64,000 bases of DNA from Trichinella spiralis. Its lineage: Eukaryota > Nematoda > Enoplea > Trichinellida > Trichinellidae. The stretch's first letter is position 1, and every line of letters begins with the position of its first letter. The translations under genes were made by a program, and so were the position numbers. This document shows, piece by piece, positions 21,004-31,530 of this stretch. The notes under the pieces were generated by a model. The model made no database searches. It saw only the letters and a list, made by a program, of their open reading frames with translations, and was not told the origin of the DNA. The stretch lies in the NCBI GenBank assembly GCA_000181795.3, contig CM012955.1, positions 62,001 through 126,000 on the forward strand, given 5' to 3'.

Positions 21004-21703
21004 GCAAATGAACAAACAAAATATAAACGCATGTGGCATGGCAAATATGAAAGATTCATTTCCTAACAGAGTGGCTTCATCGCTTGGACAAGAAAGAAAA
21101 GATGCTGCTAAGGGGCTTCATTTAATTCCACCAGACGTACTATTACTAGTACTAGATAAATAAGCTAATCAGCCTTTGAAAAGCAGCAGCAGCTCACTAC
21201 TGATAAGAAAACAACCAACGCAAACGACTCTATTCAAAAGTCAATTGTGATTTAAAGCTGAAGCTTGTTCGTCACCCCATTTCTTCTTATTAACGCGTCA
21301 AAATTCCGCCATAAGCCATATGCTTTATGACAAAGGGCAACTGATATATTTGTTAAAGAAAATATTTATCAATGAAAATACTTTCTTTCACATCTTTTCT
21401 TATACATAGTAAAATAGATTTTTTCCAATTAAAATTTCACTGATTGTAACATAATTTAAATAAAAACGTTATCATATTTTAAAATCAAATACTCCCGTTA
21501 ACGTAAATCAAGAAAATAAAACGCATCTTTACCCTTTCTTTTTTAAAATTATATTTATTAAATAAAATTATCAAATCTGCATTGTTGTTTACTAGTTAAA
21601 TAGTAGATAAATGCATAAAGGGATTAATATTTTGCTGTTTTGATTAAATACTGAACATTGAAAAAATTAATTAACCAGGATTTTCAAAATGATAGCAGTG
21701 TAG
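20580..21703. promoter_or_regulatory. Upstream region of the metalloproteinase
   Basis: Intergenic between the metalloproteinase and the end of TRAPPC5. Contains a long (TA)n microsatellite at about 20966-21001 and a less AT-rich stretch around 20690-20810. No coding exon recognised. Confidence 0.4.
20966..21001. repeat. (TA)n microsatellite
   Basis: About 16 uninterrupted TA units in the intergenic region upstream of the metalloproteinase. Confidence 0.9.
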
Positions 21704-22852
21704 CTATTTATTTTCATTCAACTTTTCTTTGGCAAGAACTGATTCTTCAAATTCAATCACGTAAGTGGTACCATTGTGCCAAACAGTAGTTACTTTACAT
21801 GGCTAAAAAAACATCTATATGATTAATAGGTGGTGCCATATAAATATACTTATACAAAATTATTCAAATTTAAAACTGCTTCAATAATGCCTCCCGTAAA
21901 AGAAGCACAATTTAAATTTCCTGAAAAAGTAATTTCCGTTCATCAAAAGGCAAAGACAATTTGCATAAATACTTTTATATACCTTTATCTTTCGGAACAG
22001 ATATGAACGTATTCACTAATGGTTCACGCTCAATTATGTAATCTAAAATAAACAAAATAAAATAAATGCAGTTTACATGGCTTAAAACACTATTCACAAA
22101 TTCGTGGATTTTCACTATTGCGTTCCAATTTATCAGCTTCTTTACCAAATATACTCTAAATGATCAATGATAATAATTAAAATTAAAAAAAAACCATTAA
22201 AAACAAAAAATCTTACTTTGAAAAGAGTTGTTTTAATGAAAAGCAAAATTCCAAGTAATTTCACCTCTCTTTTATAGCCTTTATCTCGAAAAAAGATCAA
22301 ATCAACTAATTTGGAGCCGACAATTTTACCATATGATGCTAATCTGAAAAAAATACCAACAAATATGTGCCTTAAATCTGAATCACAACAATTTTTTTTC
22401 ATATATTACAAAAATTTATATAAATTGTCACTTATGCTCCAACAATGACACAAAAGCGATCATTTTTTACCGTTCATAAAAACAAATTCAATTTAAGCAA
22501 ATAACACCTAACTTAATCTACTCAATTCACAATAAAAAACTACCATATATGAAAAGTAATTAAAAAGTATAAAATTTGTAATTGCAATACAAATTTATTT
22601 TTAAAAAAAGTGGAAAAATAATGAAAAAACTGTTCACTTTGTTTGAAGCTCTGATATTGTAGTCACTCGACTCTGGCTATAACGAACAACTTCAGAAAAC
22701 AGCAAAGCAAATGTTGCTAGATTGATCTAAATTCACAACTGCAATTCAATAATACCAATATTAATATTAATTGCTAGTGTTACCTCATTTTTTCCTTTGC
22801 TAATGGTAACATCTAAAATGCCGGGTGTTTTGTTGGAAATTTTAAGAGCCAT
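21704..22852 (-). CDS. TRAPPC5: TRAPP complex subunit 5 (Trs31)
   Basis: Seven exons in phase: 22784-22852, 22638-22726, 22217-22343, 22098-22155, 21983-22042, 21856-21920 and 21704-21802. The product is 188 residues, the same length as human TRAPPC5. It is a core subunit of the TRAPP tethering and Rab-activating complexes of ER-Golgi traffic. Strong family matches run through the protein: FALLFSEVV and SQSRV in exon 2, GSKLVDLIFFRDKG and VKLLGILLFIKTTLFK in exon 3, FGKEADKLE in exon 4, YIIEREPLVNTFISVPKD in exon 5, NLNCASFTGGIIEAVL in exon 6, and WHNGTTYVIEFEE in exon 7. Introns are mostly 50-130 bases, plus one of about 290. No defect seen. Confidence 0.96.
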
Positions 22853-23397
22853 ATTTACATTAGCTGACGGATAAATCTAACAAAAAAGAACATACAAATC
22901 ACTAAATCTGAAAAAGAGCATACAAAAAAACAAAACAGCATTAATGACGCTAATAAAGTATTTATGAACCCAGTAAAATACAATGCCGCAACAAGTGCAT
23001 AAAATCTTATTAAATAAAAATAAAATAAAAAGATAATTAATGCAAAAAAATTAAAAATCAAGAAAACATCAAAAATCAAATTCACACATATTATTACCAG
23101 TAGTTCGAAACTATCAGTACATAAATACTGTACAAAAAATTAATAAAGCAAGCTCAATTAAGACGCTATTTAATGTTATTAGAAAATTAAGCACATAATA
23201 ATGTTAAAAAACAACTAACTGAGATGAACTAAAAACTTATTTTAATTTCTTTCATTTTTGAAACAGCAGTTTACGTCAACCATAATTTAGTTTTAAATGG
23301 AACATAATTATTTATTACTGTACTACCGTATGAATATTTTGCATGTTGAAGATGATGCAACCGTAGTACTATACTTTAATCTTTATTTTTTATTCTA
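22853..23397. promoter_or_regulatory. Divergent promoter region TRAPPC5 / TMEM9
   Basis: 545 bases between two genes that point away from each other; AT-rich, with no recognised motif. It presumably carries both promoters. Confidence 0.45.
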
Positions 23398-24359
23398 ATG
23401 AAAATGAATGCCCACATATTGGAAAGTGCAAGCACAGCTGACATACTGAAGTTGATGCGATATAAAATCATCTTATTTGTGTTATTCATGTGGAGCACCA
23501 TTTGTCGGGTAAGTTTTATGTGGTGTAGCATTACTTGATAAATATTTTTTGAATTTACTTAGGCCCAGTTTGAAGAAACAAGATGCCGTTGCGCTTGTCC
23601 TAGTCCTTCTGTGGTTCGAGCAAATCATTCGGAACGTATGCTTTATATCAAAAGTGTGGCTGCACAGTTTTGGTAAGAAAATTTTAAAATTTGCATTTAT
23701 TGTCATGTTTTTTAATGACATCTGATGGTCAATTTATTTTATATTTTTCAGTACGTGTGACGTGGTAGTCATACCGCAACTGGAAGTTAAAATTGAACAA
23801 AGCAAAGTTGAAGAATTTTGTGTTCAATGTGAATGCAAGTTTCAGAGTCGAAATACTACTTTGATCAAAGTGAGTAATCAAGATAAACTTTTTGTTTCAC
23901 TTGATTTTCTTTACTTTTATTTTTTATTTATTGAATTACATTTTCATCAGTTAATTATAATAACTTTATTTAGGTATCTGTTATCATTACAATTTGTGTC
24001 ATTAGCGTATTAGCTATATACATGCTATTTTTGCAATGTCTAAACCCACTTTTATTGCGACCTCGAAGGCTTTTCGCTTATGCGAAGCACGTCGAGGAAG
24101 ATATAAGTGAAGATATGGTACTTGATGATATGACTTGGAAAAATGATTTAATTGTATAATGAGAAAATTATTTCAGGAAAATATTTTTGCAGCACCTATT
24201 AGTGCTGAAGCTATCCAACAACAGTCTACAAGCTATGCCAGGCAACGGGTACCAAATGAAAGTGTGCTCAAACGAATGGAAGTTCAGCAAAGTCGGTGGA
24301 TGGCGAACGTCGAACAGCAGCGCAAAAAAATCTTCAAAGAGCATTCAATGTTGAACTGA
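23398..24359 (+). CDS. TMEM9: TMEM9-family endolysosomal membrane protein
   Basis: Five exons in phase: 23398-23508, 23563-23672, 23752-23869, 23974-24117 and 24177-24359, giving 221 residues. TMEM9 family members are single-pass glycoproteins of late endosomes and lysosomes; human TMEM9 has been linked to v-ATPase assembly and Wnt signalling. Visible: a signal-like hydrophobic segment at the N-terminus; a Cys-rich lumenal part (TRCRCACPSPSVV, FCTCDVVVIP, FCVQCECKFQSRNTT with a glycosylation sequon); one membrane span (VSVIITICVISVLAIYMLFL); then a cytosolic tail ending in SVLKRMEVQQSRWMANVEQQ and a basic KEHSML end. That last segment is the family signature (VLxRVExxQxRW). TMEM9 and TMEM9B cannot be separated here. 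Confidence 0.93.
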
Positions 24360-24577
24360 CTAGAATTTTTGCATGATTGAATATTTTTGCACTGAAAAAT
24401 TGTATTGAATAAATTTTTTTCTGTTTTCAAAATATGTATATGTTGGCAGTTGTAATATTTGGGTTGAAAGACACTGTAAGGCTGTTGTGATGATGCAAAA
24501 AGATTGGAAAACAATTTGAATGTGAAAAAATGACATAAATATATCAGACAGCAAAAGAATAAGTTGGAAATTAAATT

Positions 24578-25244
24578 TCACAGGGAACATGTTTGAGTAG
24601 ATGCATCGTAGCATCGATCACCGCAACATTTGGCATTAGACCCATGCGCACAGCGCGTTACTGGCCGACCTTGGCAGCAGATTTGTCTGTCCAAATCAAT
24701 ACAACTTCTTCCGCAACATCCAGCAGCTGGTGCACATCTAGGAAGAATGGCTTCATCACAGCACAACTGTTGATCACTTTTATAACAACGATATCCACAA
24801 CAAGCAGCATAAAATTGGCTGCACTTATCCACTAAACGTCTGTTGCAACACATGCTATTGCCTTCACTGTAACATCGTTTTCCACAACATTTATGAGATA
24901 TGCGTTTGGACAGTGGACATAATTCATAATCAGCGCAGCATTTTAATATTTTTGGATCGTATGGATATCCACGACAAGTTTGTTGACTGGCGACGAAACG
25001 AGTAATGATTACTGTCAAAAGCATGCTTTTATGTATAACTCCGGATTTTAAAATAATTGAATTAAAATCATAAAGAAGAAAGGGATTTTTGCTTGTTTTT
25101 GTTGATCCAAGTTAAAAGTGAATAAGGAAAAATATTGCACAGTAGTGGAAATAATGACAAAGAATGCTTACCAAACTGAGTGAACAGAACGAGCACAAAG
25201 ATGCTGTTATTAAATTGGCGATCGCTGTGAATAATAGATGGCAT
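24578..25244 (-). CDS. Galaxin-like cysteine-rich secreted protein
   Basis: Two exons: 25172-25244 and 24578-25011. The junction keeps the frame (phase 1) and joins two hydrophobic halves into one good signal peptide (SIFVLVLFTQFVIITRFVAS); without the first exon the signal would be unusually short. The mature part (about 125 residues) is a chain of units built on CC pairs: ILKCCADY, HKCCGKRCY, SMCCNRRL, AACCGYRCY, QLCCDEA, AGCCGRSC, QICCQGR and AKCCGDRCYD. Di-cysteines every 12-18 residues plus recurring CCGxxCY are the pattern of galaxins, named from coral skeleton proteins and also present in other animals. Function here is unknown; an extracellular, heavily disulfide-bonded structural or secreted role is inferred. 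An earlier in-frame Met (25277) is an alternative start. The gene converges on TMEM9. Confidence 0.75.
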
Positions 25245-25277
25245 TGTTGAGACTAGAAAATAACAAAACAAAAACAA

Positions 25278-26362
25278 TGTATACTCTCCGTTGGAGCACC
25301 AACTATAGCAAGAGATTCAGTGGTGATTAGTTAAGTGAATAATGGGCAACAATGTGCTTTTGGAATCAGTTTTCTCATGCTATTAATTTTAACAGTTCTT
25401 TTTGAAAAGAAATATTCATGAAGCTTGTGTCAAACTGGTCTGCCAGACCACCGTTGCCCTGATTCAGACGACCAGAATATGTCTACCAGAATACCAGACG
25501 ATTTGCTCAACCAAGGTGAAAAGTGCTTTAACTCCTCCGGCCAATTTTCACCTTAGGCTAGGCAAAATTGCCATCTGCCACAACTTTAAAGGTAAATTGT
25601 TCAAATGCCGGACAGCAACGATGCAATAATAACAATTATGCTGACATAAAAAATTAATCGGCTGCATCGAAAAAAAGTCACGCAAGGATAAATTCATTCA
25701 CAACTGACAACAATTCGCTACCATTGTGTCCCTTACCTAGACCAAATATTAACAACTTATCCTTACAATAAACAACCTGAATTTAAAATAAATAAGTCTT
25801 TTATAACCACATGTTTCAGCGCAAACATTAAAAATATTTGACATGATTTACGTATTGTATTTTTTACAAAATGCCAATGGTCTGTTTTGTCTGTTGTATA
25901 TTTCTACCGACATTTCTCAATTATAAAAAATCAGCAGTGTGAATTTTTGATTTTTACTGCTAAGAAAGAAAGTCTATTGCTTTTTTAAGATTTTCCATAT
26001 AAAATTAAAATGTTAAAATTGATAAATATTTAATTTAAAAACAAAACAAAAATTATTCAGAGATACTTTGAACCTGAAAGTTTTTACATACAGTATGAAA
26101 ATAATCAAGTTTAGAAGTTGAATTAAAAAAAGAACCAAAAAGAAACTTTCTTTAATATAGCGTTCATTTGGAATTAAGCATATGTTAATGATATTAATGA
26201 TATGAGGATGGTTTCTTTATCGTGTGCATGTTGTTGCACTAAAGTTGATATTGAGAGCAGATTTTTCTTTCTTTATGTAACTAAGCTTAAATTGTTTAAA
26301 TTTATTGGAACATTATTGTTATAAGGTTAAATTAAATATAAAGCAAAACGTATTGTTAGCAT
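25278..26362. other. Intergenic with one compositionally distinct block
   Basis: Mostly AT-rich, but 25425-25625 is clearly richer in G+C and open in two plus-strand frames; it is discussed in the findings. No other exon recognised. Confidence 0.4.
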
Positions 26363-26647
26363 TTACAGAGACAATAGAGGAGCAAATATATTTGTCCTAT
26401 TAAATGTTTTGTTAAACGTCAGGGGTATACATGTGACACTGAAAGCATTGCCTACAATTAAGCACCAGTGATGTTGAAAAAGAAAAGTAGAGTGAAAGTA
26501 AAAAAATTAAATAATGACAGCGTTGATTTCAAATGAAACGGAAAGTTTCAGTTTCGAAAAATTGAAATTGACTTACGGCAAGTTTTTTTCCATTTGCCTC
26601 CACACATCATTATGGCCTGTTTAAGGGTTGTTGGTGTTTGTGCTGAA
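26363..26647 (-). CDS. Two exons of an unrecognised small protein
   Basis: Exon 26577-26647 follows a strong acceptor (TTTTTTTAG) and ends at GTAAGT. Exon 26363-26451 follows TTGTAG and ends in a stop. Phases match (1 to 1). Together they encode about 53 residues, beginning SAQTPTTLKQAIMMCGGKWK and containing three Cys. No family recognised; the short Cys-containing chain would suit a secreted peptide, but no signal-peptide exon was found. Candidate upstream Met codons near 26680-26790 do not join in frame by a clear donor. It may be the end of a gene whose 5' part I missed, or chance. Confidence 0.25.
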
Positions 26648-26817
26648 CTAAAAAAACAAACATATCAATTAGAAAGACATCATAAATATTTATTAATATA
26701 TTTTAAAAAGTTTAAAAAACTGATAGAACTGAATACGAGAAAAGCATAAGAGGGAAATAATAGATGCATCAAGTGGGCTAGGAGAACAGTGTTCTGGATA
26801 AATAAGGTACATTTCGT

Positions 26818-28968
26818 CTAAGAGTGGAATAATTCAATATGGTGTGCCGCAAAGTAATCGGGGGCAGCGTCGAGCAAAAATTGCGGTTCGACAACAGTTA
26901 CATCTCGAAGATAAAGATCATTGGTAAGCACAAGTTCGGCGTAAAGCAAGCAGGCCGGCTTGTGCTGATACAGACAAGAAGATGGATGTATTTTGGCGCG
27001 CAAATCGCTACCCAGAACTCTGTATGTAGTCGCTTTGCCGACGGTGAATTGTTCGTCGAGAAAAGCTGCTTGCATGAAAAATCCATAGCACAGTGCGCGG
27101 CGTAGTATTTTCCAATTTTCGCCACAAGAAGTCAACGGCACTCCAAGGCTGTGACATATGCGTCGAAGTTGGGAGCATATTTTTCCGGCCGAATACAAAG
27201 CTCGATAATGCATGCCCTGCTCTTTGCACCATTCGCGACGTGCGTCGGATTGACTGATGCTGATTCCACGAACCGCTTGCCATGCTCGAAACACTTGAAG
27301 CAGGCGAATCAGATCGCCTTCGGGTTGAAAAAACTTTTGACTCCTACGACAAGTCTGCGCATCTTCATCATTTTCAACAGTCTCTTCCACAAATACGGAC
27401 CCAGCTGAGAGAACGGACACAATTTGAATCATCTCTTCGGAACAGTGCAATTTTGCAGACGCCAAAATCAACCTTGCCAATTTCGGTTCCACTGGAAATT
27501 CAGCCATTGTGCGCCCAAGATCGGTGAGCGATAATTTTTCACGGTGCACAACAACCGCTCCCAACTGCGAAAGCACGAGACGGGCCGCTTCCAAGGATTC
27601 TTTCGTCGGAGGGTCAATGAAATCGAATGTATTTGGATTTCGGATTCCCATCATCAACAACTGCAACAAGGTTCCAGTTAAAGAGCAACGGCGAATCTCC
27701 GGTTCGGTATGGTCGAGCAGTTTGTCAAACTTCTGCTCATCATATATACGATAACATTCACCAGCAGCTACACGACCAGCACGACCAGCACGCTGATCTG
27801 CCTGAGCTTTGGAAATGTCGACAACTTTAAGCATATCTATTCCACGGCTTGGATCGTAGCAGCGAAGTTTCACTTTTCCCGAATCAACAACATAACGAAT
27901 ATTGGGAATTGTTACCGACGTTTCGGCAATGTTCGTCGCAATCACCACACGGCGTTGCTTTTTCTCGTCTTTTCGCTTTTTACTACTGCTGCTGTGCTTT
28001 GAGGATTTTTTACTTTTCAATTTTCTCTTCTCCTTATCGTATTCATCATCATTCTTCTCTTTGAAAACACGCATCTGCGCATGAGTCGACAATCCAGCGT
28101 AGAATGGAAGTACAATCAACGGACCGTAAGTTCCACTGTTCAAGTGCTCTGAAGCTTCTTTGCATTTGCGTACGGCGCGTTCAATTTCCTCTTGACCAGT
28201 CAAAAATACCAACACATCCCCATCACCGGGCGGCTTGGTACGATGAAGCTGAAAAACAGTAATCAAGCAGTTCAAAACGTAATCATCGGTAAAACTTCCA
28301 CTGCAGTAAAATGTCTGTATAGAATGCTGGCGCCCTTGACAATAAGCAACCGGTGCGTTGTTAAAATATTTCGACACACGATCTGCGTCCATTGTTGCCG
28401 ACATTATGACCACTGACAGACTGTGCAATTTTCTCGCTTTGCGCTTTCTTTGGGCCTGCTTCACCACGCCAAACAGAACATCCGTATGAAGAGTGCGCTC
28501 GTGCGCTTCGTCCAATATGACAAATGAATAACGTTCCAACATTGGGTCAAACATCGCTTCACGAATAAGCATTCCGTCGGTCAAGTAGAAAATTTGAGTC
28601 TGAGAAGATGCAACTTCATCAAAGCGGACAGAATAGCCGACTTCTTGGCCAAGATGAACGTTCATCTCTTCTGAAACGCGCTTAGCCAAAGTGACCGCTG
28701 CAACCCGACGAGGTTGAGTAATGCCAATAACCATACCATCGTGCAACCATTCATCGTATATAATCTGAGGTATTTGAGTGCTTTTACCGCAACCAGTTTC
28801 ACCAATAATTATCAATGATTGATTATCCTTCAACAATCTCAGTATTTTCTCTTTACAAGCATATATTGGAAGCTTCTGACGCGCTTGTTTCAACTTTTCA
28901 ACATGCGGTCGTGAATGCTTCTTCTTTTTCGATTCTGACTTTTTCTTCTTCCTGTGCTTCCTTGACAT
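26818..28968 (-). CDS. DHX33: DEAH-box RNA helicase, DHX33 type, intronless
   Basis: One uninterrupted 716-residue frame, near human DHX33 (707). DHX33 is a nucleolar DEAH helicase tied to rRNA synthesis and RNA sensing. Order: Lys-rich N-terminus (4-19, likely nuclear/nucleolar signal), motif I GETGCGKST (56-64), Ia TQPRRVAA, II DEAH (153-156), III SAT (190-192), IV FLTGQEEIE, V region ATNIAETSVT, VI DQRAGRAGR (391-399), then winged-helix, ratchet and OB-fold parts (IHPSSCLYQHKPACLLYAEL near the end). An extra Lys/Ser-rich insert of about 35 residues (304-339) sits just before motif V. The gene is visibly richer in G+C than its surroundings and has no introns, unlike most neighbours, which would fit an old retroposed copy or strong codon selection. 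All catalytic motifs are intact, so it is probably functional. Confidence 0.93.
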   Translation of the reverse strand: MSRKHRKKKKSESKKKKHSRPHVEKLKQARQKLPIYACKEKILRLLKDNQSLIIIGETGCGKSTQIPQIIYDEWLHDGMVIGITQPRRVAAVTLAKRVSEEMNVHLGQEVGYSVRFDEVASSQTQIFYLTDGMLIREAMFDPMLERYSFVILDEAHERTLHTDVLFGVVKQAQRKRKARKLHSLSVVIMSATMDADRVSKYFNNAPVAYCQGRQHSIQTFYCSGSFTDDYVLNCLITVFQLHRTKPPGDGDVLVFLTGQEEIERAVRKCKEASEHLNSGTYGPLIVLPFYAGLSTHAQMRVFKEKNDDEYDKEKRKLKSKKSSKHSSSSKKRKDEKKQRRVVIATNIAETSVTIPNIRYVVDSGKVKLRCYDPSRGIDMLKVVDISKAQADQRAGRAGRVAAGECYRIYDEQKFDKLLDHTEPEIRRCSLTGTLLQLLMMGIRNPNTFDFIDPPTKESLEAARLVLSQLGAVVVHREKLSLTDLGRTMAEFPVEPKLARLILASAKLHCSEEMIQIVSVLSAGSVFVEETVENDEDAQTCRRSQKFFQPEGDLIRLLQVFRAWQAVRGISISQSDARREWCKEQGMHYRALYSAGKICSQLRRICHSLGVPLTSCGENWKILRRALCYGFFMQAAFLDEQFTVGKATTYRVLGSDLRAKIHPSSCLYQHKPACLLYAELVLTNDLYLRDVTVVEPQFLLDAAPDYFAAHHIELFHS

Positions 28969-29083
28969 TCTTTTCTTTCAAACTCTAAAAAAACAATTAT
29001 TCAATCAATAATCATTCAATTATTACGGAAGTGACTCCAGATGATAACAATCAGCTTATTGCGCACGCATTCACAAATATATA

Positions 29084-29909
29084 CAGTGGGCCCTCAACAT
29101 TCGCGGATTTGTAATGAGGTGACCGATATTATTGCAATAAACGGAGCAAATGAAGCAAGTCTCTAGGTCTTTATCCGATGTATCAATGACCGTTAATAAA
29201 TGGCCTCGTTCAGAACAACAGCAGTACCAACGTAGATCGAAAAGCCGAATATAACGATAACGAACGCTGCGAACAGACGGTTGGTTTGCAAAGCTTCAGT
29301 CGCACGATTCCTGAATTGATGGTAAGCTTGAAAACTGGTCCAAACATGTCTAGAAGCGCAGAACTGCCATCCTATGCTAGCACGGTCCAACACAGCGTTA
29401 GAATAACGCAATATTTGAGTAAAGACGTAATGCATAATGCCTATACACGTTTACAATTACTTATGCATACATACTGTTCATCTACTGTTAGCTTGCTAAG
29501 CAGCAGTTTTCATTTTATACTGAGCTTTGATCTTCCTATTTACTGTTTCCGTCTCTCTGCTTGTTATGGGCCGGAGCGAATTTTGGAATAAATGAAAGAA
29601 AAAGGAAGAAACAACTTGCGATAACACTGCTTTTTAAAAAAGATGAGCCGGTCAGTCCATCCACTTTTGACAAGCTTGCACGCAGGAACATGCCCACAAT
29701 TTAGACTATTATGCACTCAATCGTATGAATAAAAAAATTAATATGAGATAAATATTTAACATTGAAATCAGTAGCCGGTCCGTGATATCCCTTGCAGCTT
29801 TCAGACATTTGCGTAAAATTATAAGGCAGCAGCGGCGTGTATAAATTGAAGAGGCAAGTATTCGTGGTACCGACGGAACGCTTATACCGCGAATGTCAAT
29901 CAAAAACTG
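29084..29909. mobile_element. Possible decayed pogo/Tigger-type DNA transposon
   Basis: The left end reads CAGTGGGCCCTCAACATTCG followed by CGG, resembling Tigger/pogo terminal repeats (CAGTnGGCCCTC...CGCGG). The right end, read inverted, has CAGT and then ACATTCGCGG at exactly the same spacing; nine bases between are diverged. Both ends are flanked by TA, the usual target duplication of the Tc1/mariner-pogo group. No transposase is recognisable in about 826 bases, so it would be a decayed or non-autonomous copy. The repeat match is 14 of 23 positions, so the call is moderate. Confidence 0.45.
29193..29435 (-). CDS. Uncertain short protein with one C-terminal membrane segment
   Basis: An 80-residue frame with an ATG. 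The last third is hydrophobic (FAAFVIVIFGFSIYVGTAVV) and could be one membrane span; the first part is neutral to basic, a pattern seen in small mitochondrial inner-membrane proteins. No family recognised. It lies entirely inside the possible transposon and may be fortuitous. Confidence 0.2.
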   Translation of the reverse strand: MHYVFTQILRYSNAVLDRASIGWQFCASRHVWTSFQAYHQFRNRATEALQTNRLFAAFVIVIFGFSIYVGTAVVLNEAIY

Positions 29910-31530
29910 TATTATGCTTTTACAGAAAAAATAAAAATCAAAACTAAAAACAATCACATGCAACATTTCAAAATTATATTAAAAAAATAAATTTCAAATT
30001 ATAATTTGATAACTAGTCCTGCCTGAACGATTAAAGTGAACAAACCCGATGAAAATATTTCCAACAAAAATTACAACAACTTTTATATTTCAACTTTCGT
30101 AGCATCATGTTAATAGTAAAAAGTAAATAAATAAAATTCTAATTCCAATATTTGACAAACTAAAATTTTGCAGAACTGTAACAATTACAGATGAAGATGA
30201 ACAATTTCACATTACAACTATTATTCTTCGTTTAATAAATACTTTCAATCACGTGTCAACTTATATTTATTCCAGTACGCAACTTGCTTCATTATTGTAT
30301 TAAAATAGTTTGTTAAAATATAACAACTTTTGCTAGTCAAAAACAATAATTCTATTCACTGGCAAAATCAATGATGTCTGGCAAAATAAAAAGAATAGAA
30401 CCTCTTGACCCATTTTTAAAAAAATTAAAAAACAATCAAAAAAACATCGTAAAATTAATAATAAATACTTTCGTAAATAAAGAATACAATAAATTTTACC
30501 TTACAATCATAACCAAATGCTCATAGCAGTTAATTTTGGCCGCCTTATAAAGAATAAACATGAAATTTCGGATACAAATATTAAAAGAATTAAATTAGTG
30601 ATGCATGATTATTAAAGAAATTAAACTTCACGAAACCTGCCATAAAATATAACAAGTCAATGCAAAACCATTCCCTAAACAAGCAAAATACAGCAAACAG
30701 TAAAAAATAAAATCAAGAAACTACAGTATACACCACAAATTAATTATCTTAGTTCAAGTTTTTGAGTGAGGAACATTACAAAATTATAACATTTGAATAT
30801 GCCATTTTTTATTTTAAAATAAATACCCATGTTGCATATTTTTGAATGCAATAACTAAAGTAAGCGTAAATAATTTATTGGAAATTTTCTTTGTTGCAGT
30901 GAATATTATTTATGTTTACATAACCTGGAAATCTTTATCTCCGCAGACGTTACAGCTAAAAAATGCATCAAATATGCAGGATTTGAAATAATTATTTAAA
31001 ATACGAACAGCTAAAAGAAAATAAAATTTTAAGGCTAAAAACTTCTGATTTGAAATATTACTTTTCACTTTTACTAGTCTATGGTTGATTATAATCGTTA
31101 TCATGCATTTCTCAAAAATACGCAAAAATGTTTCATACTGAATCGTACTTTACAAATAATTTGAATTTATCTACTTTACATATTCATTTCTTGTTGTTTT
31201 GATTCTTAATTATTGTTATAAGATACTGTAAATGCGGAAACTGTTAACTTAATTATTTAATTTGAAATTTTTTTATTTTCATTTTTTATTTTGTCACCAT
31301 AATGATTTTCTGTTTCTATTTTTATTTTTTTATTATTTATTAGTGTAAATGTTTTTGATTTTTATAATTTGCATTTTACTTGATTTCGTTTTTTATTGTT
31401 CTGCAGCTGCACGGGGTTTTAGTGTTAATAAATTGTTTTTAATGAAGTTTTTGAACGTCCAATTTATTTTCATTTTTTCCGTTACAAATTATTTTATTTT
31501 TTGCATACTATTTGAGTAGTTTTTAGAAAA

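Larger units (their letters stand above)
28969..31530. other. Intergenic region upstream of DHX33
   Basis: Contains the possible DNA transposon 29084-29909. The rest (29910-31530) is AT-rich with no recognised gene; the frame at 29709-29966 overlaps the element's right end. Confidence 0.45.

Noticed and set aside
26577..26647. Insulin/relaxin-like B chain (MMCGGKWKKTC)
   Set aside because: Only a superficial CGG resemblance; the Cys spacing of the following exon does not make an A chain.
26839..28416. Many plus-strand and alternative minus-strand frames
   Set aside because: They are shadows of the DHX33 reading frame, open only because of its G+C-richer codons.
29709..29966. Minus-strand frame of 85 residues
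   Set aside because: Straddles the right end of the possible transposon; a faint resemblance to a transposase DGTLIP motif in another frame is interrupted by stops.
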